The notes below the pieces were generated by a model. The model was not told where the DNA came from. It made no database searches and was given only the letters and a program-made list of their open reading frames with translations. A stretch of 6,397 bases of DNA from Phycisphaeraceae bacterium. Its GTDB lineage: Bacteria; Planctomycetota; Phycisphaerae; Phycisphaerales; Phycisphaeraceae. A program made the translations under genes and the position numbers. The stretch covers positions 1 through 6,397 of the forward strand of contig SKPT01000312.1 in the NCBI GenBank assembly GCA_007119405.1, read 5' to 3'. The first letter of the stretch is position 1. Every line of letters starts with the position of its first letter. Shown here in pieces: positions 1 to 6,085 of this stretch.

Positions 1-2433
1 CAGGGTCCGGGGATCGGGAAGCGGCAGCTTCAGGCAGGGTTCGCCGGTGGTCTCATCGCGTCCGACAAGGCGCGGCGGCGGCTTCGTGCGCGCCTGACCG
101 GCGGTGTCGCCCGCCGTCAGCGCCTCGGCCAACGGCTGAATGAGCCCGACAGCGGCAGTGGCGAACCGGGCCCAGGCCTGCTCGGCGCCATCGCCCGCCG
201 GGGCCGCGGCATCGGCCTCCTCCACGTCGGCCAACGGCTCGGCCTCGGCGTCGGCGTCGGTCGGCTCCTCGGCTGGGGGGGCGTGGATGGGCTCGGTCGC
301 CTTCTGCACCGACTCCATGAAGCGCTTGAGCCGGCTGCCGCCGAGGAACACCTCGCCGGCGCCCCCGTCGAGCACACCCTTGAACATCGACTGCTTGAAG
401 CCGATGAGCCCGAGCATGCCCTCTTCGATGGTGCCGCGGGCGACCAGGTGCACGACGCGGACGGCGCCGGCCTGGCCGAGGCGATGGACCCGGCCGATGC
501 GCTGCTCGAGCACGGCCGGGTTCCAGGGCTGGTCCATGATCACCACCGCCTGGGCGTGCTGAAGGTTCAGCCCCACGCCGCCGGCGTCGGTGGAGAGGAA
601 CAGCCGGCAGTCCGGGTCCTCGCGAAAGCGCTGCACGAGCTTGCGCCGCTGCGGACCCGGCACGCCACCGTTGAACATCACGTGCCCCCAGCCGCGGGCG
701 TCGCATCGCCTGGCCAGCAGCTCGTGCGTGCCCACCCATTGGCTGAAGACGACGATCTTGGCGTCATCGGGCTCGAGCAGGTCGGCGAGGGTCGCCTCGG
801 CTTCGTCAAGCTTGGCGGAGTGATCCGTCTTGCGGTCCAGCAGGTAGGTGCTGTTGCACGCCATGCGCATGTTCTGAAGGGCGATCATCAGCCGGCGCTG
901 GTCCGCGTCGGACAGATGGTGGTAGCGGCGCCACTTGGCGACGATGCGCGCGACGATCTCCTGGTTCTCGTCGTGGATGGCCTGCTGCTGGCTCGTCATG
1001 GGCACGAACAGACGCTTGTCCAGGCGCTCGGGCAGCTCACGGATGACCTGCTTCTTCGTCCGGCGCAGCAGGATCGGGGCCAGCGTCTTGCCGATGCGGT
1101 CCAGGTCCTTGTAGCCGACAACCCGGCCGGACTCGTCCACGTGCTGATGCGCCGCGAGGAAGCGGAACATGGGCCCGAGGCGGTGGCGGTCCACGAACTC
1201 GACGATCGAGTAGAGCTCCTCGAGGCGGTTCTCCAGCGGCGTGCCCGTCAGGACGATCGCGTAGGGCGAGTCAATCTGCTTGACCGTCATCGCAGCGCGG
1301 GTCTTCCAGTTCTTGATGCGCTGAGCCTCGTCGAGGATGACCAGTTCGGGTGACCAGCCCTGGATCGCGGCCAGGTCGCGATGGATGACGTCGTAGTTGA
1401 CGATCTTGTAGAACGCCGGCGAGCCGTACGCCGCCTGGCGGGTGTGCCCGGGGCCCTCGATGACGTGGATGTCGTCGTCGTCACGGCGAGCGAAGCGGGC
1501 GATCTCCTGCGCCCACTGGTGCTTGAGCGAGGTGGGGCAGACGATCAGCACACGCTGGACCGAGGCGTGACGCGCCAGCAGCTCGGCGGCGGCGATCGCC
1601 TGGATCGTCTTGCCCAACCCCATCTCGTCGGCGATCAGCGTCCGGCCGGCGCGGGCGGCGAACAGGGCACCCTGGCGCTGGTAGGGGTAAAGCCCGACGC
1701 GCAGGAGCTTGCGTGCGGCGGTGGCCGTCAGCCCCGTGGGATAAGCGCGGTCCAACCGGCGCTGCAGGGCCGACTGGTCCCGGACACGGGCGACCATCTC
1801 CATCGCGTCGTCGCTGACGCGCAGCTCGTGGTCGCCGCCGGCCTGCTGGCGCACCTTCGCCAGCACGCCCGGCAGGCGGCTGTAGCCGCGGGCGGTGAGC
1901 ACGCCCTCGCGGTTGAAGCATGCCCCGAGCATCTCCGCGACGCGTCGCGGGCAGGCCGTGCCGGGCCGGAACACGACCTGGCGCTGGCTGGCGTAGCGGA
2001 CGTAGATTTCCGAGTACGCCGGCCGCCAGGACTGAGCCAGGCTCGCACGCCCGCCGCGCCGGCGCTCCAGGCGCGCGAGGACGAACTCGATGTGCTTGCA
2101 CGTGTCCAGCGCGTTAACCAGAAAGTCGGGGCAGGTGCAGTGATGGTCGGCCCGGCCCTGCTCGTCGCGGCCGCGGATCGTCACGCGGTAGCTGCGCCCC
2201 GTGCGCGGGTTGGTCACGGCGAAGCGGGAGAAGATCGGGTGCTCACCGACGTTCTCGAGCTCGAAGGTTTGCGTGCGGCCAAACTGGCGCCGCAGCGCCG
2301 CCTGCCACTGCTCCAGCGACATATCCTCGGGCTTGCGCTGGCGCGAGAGCGTCGGCTGCGGCTTGCTCTTCCTGCCCGTCGGCTTCTTCTTCCTCGCCGC
2401 CTTCTTTCGCCCGGTGGATGTGGCGCTGGCCAT
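1..2433 (-). CDS. SWIM zinc-finger SNF2-family DEAD/DEAH helicase (5' part, runs off left edge)
   Basis: This is a Swi2/Snf2-family ATP-dependent DNA translocase, expected in the cytoplasm to remodel protein-DNA complexes. I translated the minus strand from the ATG at 2433: 811 codons stay open to base 1 with no stop, so the gene is 3'-truncated by the window. Residues 9-26 are Lys/Arg-rich. A SWIM zinc finger (CxC...CxH) is formed by C99, C101, C112 and H114. ATPase lobe 1 holds Walker A ADEMGLGKT (268-276), CPTSLKHQW (299-307), the DEAQ box (368-371) and LTGTPLENR (395-403). The SNF2 hallmark LRRTKKQV starts near 456. Lobe 2 holds IVVFSQW (560-566), STDAGGVGLNL (614-624) and QRIGRVHRLGQ (644-654) with the arginine-finger residues. 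An acidic Ala/Glu/Asp linker follows (about 720-750). All catalytic motifs are intact. AGGAGG lies 5 nt before the ATG. The family assignment is secure; the cellular target is unknown. Confidence 0.96.
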   Translation of the reverse strand, partial: MASATSTGRKKAARKKKPTGRKSKPQPTLSRQRKPEDMSLEQWQAALRRQFGRTQTFELENVGEHPIFSRFAVTNPRTGRSYRVTIRGRDEQGRADHHCTCPDFLVNALDTCKHIEFVLARLERRRGGRASLAQSWRPAYSEIYVRYASQRQVVFRPGTACPRRVAEMLGACFNREGVLTARGYSRLPGVLAKVRQQAGGDHELRVSDDAMEMVARVRDQSALQRRLDRAYPTGLTATAARKLLRVGLYPYQRQGALFAARAGRTLIADEMGLGKTIQAIAAAELLARHASVQRVLIVCPTSLKHQWAQEIARFARRDDDDIHVIEGPGHTRQAAYGSPAFYKIVNYDVIHRDLAAIQGWSPELVILDEAQRIKNWKTRAAMTVKQIDSPYAIVLTGTPLENRLEELYSIVEFVDRHRLGPMFRFLAAHQHVDESGRVVGYKDLDRIGKTLAPILLRRTKKQVIRELPERLDKRLFVPMTSQQQAIHDENQEIVARIVAKWRRYHHLSDADQRRLMIALQNMRMACNSTYLLDRKTDHSAKLDEAEATLADLLEPDDAKIVVFSQWVGTHELLARRCDARGWGHVMFNGGVPGPQRRKLVQRFREDPDCRLFLSTDAGGVGLNLQHAQAVVIMDQPWNPAVLEQRIGRVHRLGQAGAVRVVHLVARGTIEEGMLGLIGFKQSMFKGVLDGGAGEVFLGGSRLKRFMESVQKATEPIHAPPAEEPTDADAEAEPLADVEEADAAAPAGDGAEQAWARFATAAVGLIQPLAEALTAGDTAGQARTKPPPRLVGRDETTGEPCLKLPLPDPRTL

Positions 2434-2438
2434 GGGAG

Positions 2439-2444
2439 CCTCCT
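2439..2444 (-). promoter_or_regulatory. Ribosome binding site of the SNF2 helicase gene
   Basis: A perfect AGGAGG on the minus strand sits 5 nt upstream of the ATG at 2433. It fixes that start, because the reading frame stays open somewhat further upstream but I see no other start with a comparable site there. Confidence 0.85.
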
Positions 2445-2462
2445 GCTCGATCCGGCGGGAAT

Positions 2463-2493
2463 CGGCGCAGGAAACGCTCCACGTCCTGCGCCG
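2463..2493 (-). promoter_or_regulatory. Perfect 10-bp inverted repeat in the SNF2 gene leader
   Basis: The arms are CGGCGCAGGA (2463-2472) and TCCTGCGCCG (2484-2493), perfectly complementary, with an 11-nt loop. The element lies 30 nt upstream of the helicase start codon and 18 nt from its ribosome binding site. It has no T-run on either side, so it does not look like an intrinsic terminator. It could be a repressor operator or an RNA hairpin in the 5' leader. The function is inferred only from position. Confidence 0.45.
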
Positions 2494-2604
2494 CCGGCGA
2501 CAGGGTTGCCTCGTCGCGACGCGATCGGCCTGGCATCCGTCGTCGCCCGCCCGATTCCGGCGGCAAGCTACCAACCGTCCCGCACGCCGGTCAACCCCGC
2601 CCTG

Positions 2605-2626
2605 CCCGCTCCCTCAAGGGAGGGGG
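2605..2626. repeat. Short intergenic hairpin of the CTCCCTCAAGGGAG type
   Basis: The arms CCCGCTCCCT (2605-2614) and AGGGAGGGGG (2617-2626) pair at 9 of 10 positions around a 2-nt loop; the inner six pairs are perfect. Similar CCCTCxCCCTTGAGGGAG palindromes recur between genes in many GC-rich bacterial genomes, from memory. Only one copy is visible here, so repeat-family membership is an inference. There is no T-tract, so a terminator role is unsupported. Confidence 0.4.
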
Positions 2627-2909
2627 ACCGGCGCGCTAAGCCTACCATTCAATGGCCAATAGGTCACTTCAACCAAGGCGCCTCCCCCAAAGCCTGAACG
2701 TTTCCACGCCCCACTTCTATGGCTGGGCCGTTTGTGTACTTCCCACACGACCGTCCCGCCCCCAGGGGACCATCTTCCCCTGTGCAGATCGTTCCATGAC
2801 CATCGTCCGGGCCTCGTCCTTGCCTCGCCTCGACCTGTCACGGCCCGGGCCCAACATCGAGCACGCCATTCGCCGGCTTGAACGGGCTGTAGCGCCAGCC
2901 GCCCTCGCT

Positions 2910-3350
2910 CTAGTGGTTGGCGTAATAGTCCCAGGGGTCCCAGACTTCCAGTTGCACGATGATGTCGCGCTCGTGCGTTTTCTGGAGGAACGTTTTGAGG
3001 CGATCCCAGTACTGCGGGTTGGGCGCGTCGAGGTCGAAGAGGCTGTCGCTGTTCTTGAGGTAGGGAAAGACGTTGCCGGCGTTGCGCTGGCTCATGGTGT
3101 CGCGCAGGTAGTTGCCTCCTGCGGCCACGGGCAGGTCGATGTGGTGCTCCAGGCCCGTGGGATGGTTGAAGAGGTTGTCCCGCCAGCTTCCGCCGGGCAG
3201 CAGCACGGGCTTGCCCTGGTACTGCCAGTAGAAGCGGTTGCTGCTGTCGGGTTCGATGGCCGCGTCGGAGCCGGTGGCGGGCAGTGGCATGCCACGGCTC
3301 AACTCCGCGGCGATGGACAGGCCGATGAAACGATGAAAGTGTATGGCCAT
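2910..3350 (-). pseudogene. Glycoside-hydrolase-like TIM-barrel protein, truncated N-terminal remnant
   Basis: The 146-residue frame from the ATG at 3350 resembles the N-terminal part of secreted glycoside-hydrolase-like (beta/alpha)8-barrel proteins. Visible blocks are NRFYWQYQGKPVLLPGGSW (38-56), DNLFNHP (58-64), GGNYLRDTMS (78-87) and ERDIIVQLEVWDPWDYY (127-143), which read like the first barrel strands. Proteins of this type usually exceed 400 residues, so most of the barrel, including catalytic residues in later strands, is missing. A TAG at 2910-2912 ends the frame. The same frame continues family-like for a few residues (GGWRYSPFKPANG) before diverging to a TGA at 2838-2840. That pattern suggests a nonsense mutation plus loss of the rest. 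The N-terminal segment IGLSIAAEL is a poor signal-peptide core, and the ATG has no clear Shine-Dalgarno sequence. The exact family is uncertain. Confidence 0.6.
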
Positions 3351-3505
3351 GGGCGTGATGCTGGAGCAAGGCGAGCGGGCGGGGGTGGTGACGGGCGACC
3401 GACGCTCGTCTGGCGCTACTCGACAAGGCTCGGACGACTGCGCCCAGCACGAACCGGCCGGGCGCGGATTTGCCCGGCACCGGCGGCATGCCATAATCAC
3501 CGGGC
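3351..3505. other. Divergent spacer between the glycosidase remnant and the MDR gene
   Basis: This 155-nt spacer separates a leftward gene remnant from the rightward MDR-SDR operon. It contains the operon's putative promoter and three copies of the hexamer CCGGGC/GCCCGG (3458-3463, 3472-3477, 3500-3505), plus an 8-bp palindrome GGCATGCC (3485-3492). No RNA gene or small open frame is convincing here. Confidence 0.55.
3470..3497 (+). promoter_or_regulatory. Putative sigma70-type promoter of the MDR-SDR operon, leaderless spacing
   Basis: A TTGCCC -35-like hexamer (3470-3475) and a CATAAT -10-like hexamer (3492-3497) are separated by 16 nt. The -10 ends only 8 nt before the ATG at 3506, which places the expected transcription start at or within a couple of bases of the start codon. 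No Shine-Dalgarno sequence precedes that ATG. Both facts fit a leaderless mRNA. Inferred from sequence alone. Confidence 0.5.
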
Positions 3506-4528
3506 ATGGACGCCAGGGCACTGATTTGCGAGCAGGGGCCGCGCGTGGAGCTGCGCGAGGTGGAGTTGGCCGAGCCGGGGCCGGGGCACGTGGTGATTCG
3601 TGCGATCGCCAGCGGGGTGAGCCCGGGCACGGAGCTGGCGCTGATGCGCGCGCGCATCTCGTGGGGGCCGTTCCCGCTGTGCACCGGCTACCAGGCGGTG
3701 GGCCAGGTGACGGCCGTGGGGCAGGCGGTGACCGGCTTCGCGGTCGGCGACCGCGTGTACTACCGCGACAACAACACCGGGATGCGTCTCGCCGACGGCC
3801 GCGAGATCAGCGCGGTAACGGGCGCGCACGCCAGCCACGCCGTCGTGGACGTGCAGGGTACGCACGGCCTGGCGCAACTGCCCGCCGAAGCAGAGCAGGC
3901 GGTGGGGCTGGCGGCGGCGAGCCTGTACGTGCTGCCGGCGGTGGGCCTCAACGGGGTCGACATGGCCAACCCGCGCCTCGGGCAGAGCGTCGTCGTCTAC
4001 GGCGCGGGGCTGGTGGGCCTGGCGGTGGTCGCGGCTTGCGCGCATCGCGGCTGCCGCGTCATCGCCGTCGACCTCGACACCCATCGCCTGCGCGTCGCCC
4101 GGCAGCTCGGGGCCGAGCACGCGATCGACGCGAAGCAGGCGGACGTGCACGCCGCGGTGCGCGAGCTGGCGCCGGCCATGGCGGACGTCGTGTTCGAGTG
4201 CACCGGCCTGCCGGAACTGCTGGACCCGGCGATCGCGCTTTGCCGAAGCCACGGCACGTTCGTCTGGCAGGGCAACTACGGTGCCGATCCCGTGCGCTTG
4301 GGCTTCCTGCCTGCCCACGGCCGACGGCTGACCATGTTCTTCCCCTGCGACGACGGCGGACCCGCCTGCCGCGCGGCGGTATTGGCGAACATGGCCCGAG
4401 GGGCGCTGCCGTGGCACCGGACCGTCACGCACGAAGTCAACCCACCCGCGGCCGCGGAACTGCTCAATCGCATGCTCCGCGGCGCGGCGGCCGACGTGCT
4501 CGGGGCCGTCGTGCGCTGGGATCATTGA
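3506..4528 (+). CDS. Medium-chain (MDR) dehydrogenase, zinc-ligand-poor, BchC/sorbitol-dehydrogenase-like
   Basis: This 340-residue protein has the length and domain order of the MDR (zinc-type alcohol dehydrogenase-like) superfamily: a GroES-like catalytic domain (about 1-130), then a Rossmann domain (about 155-290). The nucleotide motif is VVVYGAGLVGLAV (162-174). Asp189 closes the next strand (RVIAVDLD), which favours NAD(H) over NADP(H). The usual catalytic-zinc residues appear absent. The region where zinc enzymes carry Cys reads ASGVSPGTEL (35-44), and the GHE block is replaced by TGYQAVGQV (60-68). The four-Cys structural-zinc loop is also missing. The SGVSPGTE pattern recalls the BchC-like subgroup, which acts on varied alcohol substrates. 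The substrate is unknown. It is the first gene of an operon, with the SDR gene 45 nt downstream. The start at 3506 matches the domain start and the promoter position. Confidence 0.88.
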   Translation: MDARALICEQGPRVELREVELAEPGPGHVVIRAIASGVSPGTELALMRARISWGPFPLCTGYQAVGQVTAVGQAVTGFAVGDRVYYRDNNTGMRLADGREISAVTGAHASHAVVDVQGTHGLAQLPAEAEQAVGLAAASLYVLPAVGLNGVDMANPRLGQSVVVYGAGLVGLAVVAACAHRGCRVIAVDLDTHRLRVARQLGAEHAIDAKQADVHAAVRELAPAMADVVFECTGLPELLDPAIALCRSHGTFVWQGNYGADPVRLGFLPAHGRRLTMFFPCDDGGPACRAAVLANMARGALPWHRTVTHEVNPPAAAELLNRMLRGAAADVLGAVVRWDH

Positions 4529-4562
4529 CCACCGTTGCCCGGCCCGCCGCCCGCGCGGCATT

Positions 4563-4567
4563 GGAGA
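4563..4567 (+). promoter_or_regulatory. Ribosome binding site fixing the SDR start at 4574
   Basis: GGAGA lies 6 nt upstream of the ATG at 4574. It supports that ATG over an upstream in-frame TTG at 4535, which would add 13 Pro/Arg-rich residues before the Rossmann strand. The ATG product begins MGHVLITGASGLIG, the normal N terminus of this family. Confidence 0.8.
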
Positions 4568-4573
4568 TCTCGA

Positions 4574-5464
4574 ATGGGACATGTGCTCATCACCGGCGCC
4601 AGTGGATTGATCGGCAGCGCGCTCGCCAAGCGCTTGGCGCTACGGCGGGACGTGCTGTGCATGAGCCGGCGACCGGTGCAGGTCGAGGCCCCCTGCGTGC
4701 GCGGCGACTTTGCCCGCTTTGAAGACCTGCGGCAGCTCGACGGCTACAGCATCGAGGCGGTGGTGCACCTGGCGGCGGTGACCGGCGGATGCAGCGAGGC
4801 CGACGCCATGGCGGTCAACGTCGAGGGCACGCGCTGCCTTATGCGCTACCTCATCGACCGCGGATGTCGGCGGTTCGTCCTGGCGAGCTCGATCGCCGTC
4901 GTGGGCATGCAGGCCGAGGACTTCAAGCCCGTGCAGGTGCCGATCCCCGATGAGCATCCATGCCTGGATCGGCACGGCTACGGCCTGTCCAAGTACCTCA
5001 TGGAAGAGCTGTCACGCTACTACGCCAGGCAGAACCCGGCCATCGACGTGATCAACCTCCGCCTGTGCAGCGTGCATCCGGACCAGGGCGCGCCATCGCT
5101 GCACCCGATGGGGCCGCAGACAGCCTGGGCGTTCGGCAAGCTGGCGCAGATGGGCGTGACCGACGCCTGCCGCGCGCTGGAGGCGGCGCTGGCGGCGCCC
5201 CCGGCACCAGCGGAAGGGGTGGCCGGGGTGGCCGGGGTGGCGGGGGCGGCGGGGGTGCGGATCATGAACGCGGCGCCGCAGCAGGCGTGGGCCGAGGTGG
5301 ACGTGGCCTCGCTGCTGCGGTCCTGGTACGGCGACGAGTTGGATGTGAACTACTACGAGCAGCCGGGCCAGGAGCGCGCGAGCCTGTTCGACGTGCGGCG
5401 TATCGAGCGCGAGTTGGGGTTCGCCGCCGACGTGAGGCAGGCGATGACCGCTGGGCGCGAATAG
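4574..5464 (+). CDS. NAD(P)-dependent epimerase/dehydratase (extended SDR)
   Basis: This 296-residue protein is an extended short-chain dehydrogenase/reductase of the sugar epimerase/dehydratase type. The cofactor motif TGASGLIG (7-14) matches GxxGxxG. VVHLAA (63-68) is the usual fourth strand, ASSIAVVG (104-111) carries the catalytic Ser, and YGLSK (136-140) supplies the catalytic Tyr136 and Lys140. The next strand, NLRLCSVHPDQG, leads to the substrate-binding C-terminal half. Length and motifs are complete, so the enzyme should be active. Its substrate, probably a nucleotide sugar or related polyol, cannot be named. One oddity is a Val-Ala-Gly tandem repeat around residues 215-228, in the loop before IMNAAPQQAW. 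The gene follows the MDR gene with a 45-nt gap and its own ribosome binding site, so the pair is probably cotranscribed. Confidence 0.9.
   Translation: MGHVLITGASGLIGSALAKRLALRRDVLCMSRRPVQVEAPCVRGDFARFEDLRQLDGYSIEAVVHLAAVTGGCSEADAMAVNVEGTRCLMRYLIDRGCRRFVLASSIAVVGMQAEDFKPVQVPIPDEHPCLDRHGYGLSKYLMEELSRYYARQNPAIDVINLRLCSVHPDQGAPSLHPMGPQTAWAFGKLAQMGVTDACRALEAALAAPPAPAEGVAGVAGVAGAAGVRIMNAAPQQAWAEVDVASLLRSWYGDELDVNYYEQPGQERASLFDVRRIERELGFAADVRQAMTAGRE
5216..5257 (+). repeat. 9-bp tandem repeat encoding Val-Ala-Gly units inside the SDR gene
   Basis: About four and a half imperfect copies of a GTGGCCGGG-like 9-mer lie in frame, encoding GVAGVAGVAGAAGV (residues 215-228). The period is a multiple of three, so copy-number change would leave the frame intact. 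The repeat follows an Ala/Pro-rich stretch and precedes a conserved-looking strand, so it probably lies in a surface loop. Confidence 0.75.
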
Positions 5465-5549
5465 GGTGGATCCGCGGCCGGCTGGTCGAGAGACAACCGG
5501 GGCACGTGGAACAATGGCGGTCCCGTCACACAAAGCAAGGGAGTCGGCC
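5465..5549. other. Short spacer between the SDR gene and the secreted-protein pseudogene
   Basis: This spacer is 85 nt long. A weak imperfect inverted repeat, CCGGCTG (5478-5484) with CAACCGG (5494-5500), lacks a T-run, so no terminator is called. An in-frame ATG at 5514 could start the next gene, but it has a poorer ribosome binding site than the GTG at 5550. Confidence 0.4.
5537..5543 (+). promoter_or_regulatory. Ribosome binding site for the GTG start at 5550
   Basis: AAGGGAG sits 6 nt upstream of the GTG at 5550. This GTG begins a textbook signal peptide, so it is preferred over the in-frame ATG at 5514. Confidence 0.65.
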
Positions 5550-6085
5550 GTGGCAGAGCTCGTATTCCGCGCGACATGGCTGCTTGTTCTGCTCGGCCTG
5601 ATGCCGCACGCGCTGGCTGCGACGCGGCGGTGTTCACCATCGTCGACGCCCCGCCACCCGCGGGCGCCTTCCGCCCGCCCTACACCAACGTCGAGCTCGA
5701 CAGCTTCACCGTCGACCAGCTCAACTGGCAGCGCCTGACCAACATGCCCGCGCTCGACTCGGCACCGGCGTGGGCGACGCACGAGCAGCGCACCGAGCGC
5801 GTGTGGATCGACCACAAGCCTTACTGGAGCGGCCGCTACATCCAGCCGTCGAACAACATGGTCGCCTACGGCCGGGAGATCGCCCAGCACTTCAACGAGG
5901 CCACGCTCACGCTGCTGATGGACCACCCGCAGCACGAGAAGGAGCAGACGCTCATCAACCTCGTGCAGATCGGCATCGACTTCTACGGCAACATTCTCTC
6001 GGCCCATGCCTCGGACGGGTACACCGGCTCGGCGCACAACGCCTGGACCGGCGACTGGGGGGGCGCCATCGGCACCGGGCGCAAT
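5550..6085 (+). pseudogene. Secreted protein, frameshifted after the signal peptide and 3'-truncated
   Basis: From the GTG at 5550 one frame encodes a signal peptide, MAELVFRATWLLVLLGLMPH then ALAA, with an ALA|A cleavage site. Reading then has to move to another frame. The base count between GCT (5616-5618) and GAC (5621-5623) is one short, so a 1-nt deletion (or sequencing error) near 5619-5620 explains it. The second frame continues as a mature domain: DAAVFTIVDAPPPAGAFRPP, then RVWIDHKPYWSGRYIQPSNN (about 60-79 of the mature part) and LVQIGIDFYGN. It ends at WTGDWGGAIGTGRN (6085). From memory this resembles planctomycete secreted proteins in which a GGHxxGRKWPILFAG-like block follows such a VQxGIDxYG segment. 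That block would start exactly where recognisable sequence ends here and is absent from all three forward frames. The conceptual product is about 179 residues. Its function is unknown; a polysaccharide-degradation role is only a guess. Confidence 0.6.

Larger units (their letters stand above)
2434..2909. other. Intergenic region between the helicase and the glycoside-hydrolase remnant
   Basis: About 475 nt without a credible gene. It holds the helicase ribosome binding site and leader hairpin, a 10-bp palindrome CGTCGCGACG (2512-2521), a hairpin at 2605-2626 and a smaller inverted repeat at 2763-2782. A comparatively AT-rich patch lies around 2640-2700. No convincing -35/-10 pair for the helicase was found. 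Its right end (about 2838-2909) is the decayed continuation of the glycoside-hydrolase-like gene. The frames that cross it are low-complexity and show no recognisable protein. Confidence 0.6.

Noticed and set aside
1381..2697. A 438-codon plus-strand open frame, and a 356-codon one at 283-1353
   Set aside because: They lie antisense to the SNF2 gene, whose motifs are unmistakable. Their products are Ala/Arg/Val/Asp-rich with no family features; high GC at third positions keeps the opposite strand free of stops.
2614..3684. A 356-codon minus-strand frame across the glycosidase remnant
   Set aside because: It is Arg/Pro-rich and frame-shifted relative to the recognisable protein; it also overlaps the MDR gene start.
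4535..4573. An upstream TTG start for the SDR protein
   Set aside because: It adds 13 Pro/Arg-rich residues before the first Rossmann strand, and the ATG at 4574 has a good GGAGA site.
3343..4722. A 459-codon plus-strand frame across the MDR gene
   Set aside because: It is an Arg/Gly-rich out-of-frame shadow of the MDR gene, which carries a clean Rossmann motif in its own frame.
5478..5500. Possible terminator after the SDR gene
   Set aside because: The stem is only seven pairs with a mismatch, and no T-tract follows.
5616..5626. Programmed ribosomal frameshifting at the signal-peptide boundary
   Set aside because: There is no slippery heptamer, no internal Shine-Dalgarno at the right spacing and no obvious downstream pseudoknot. 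A simple 1-nt deletion is the better explanation.
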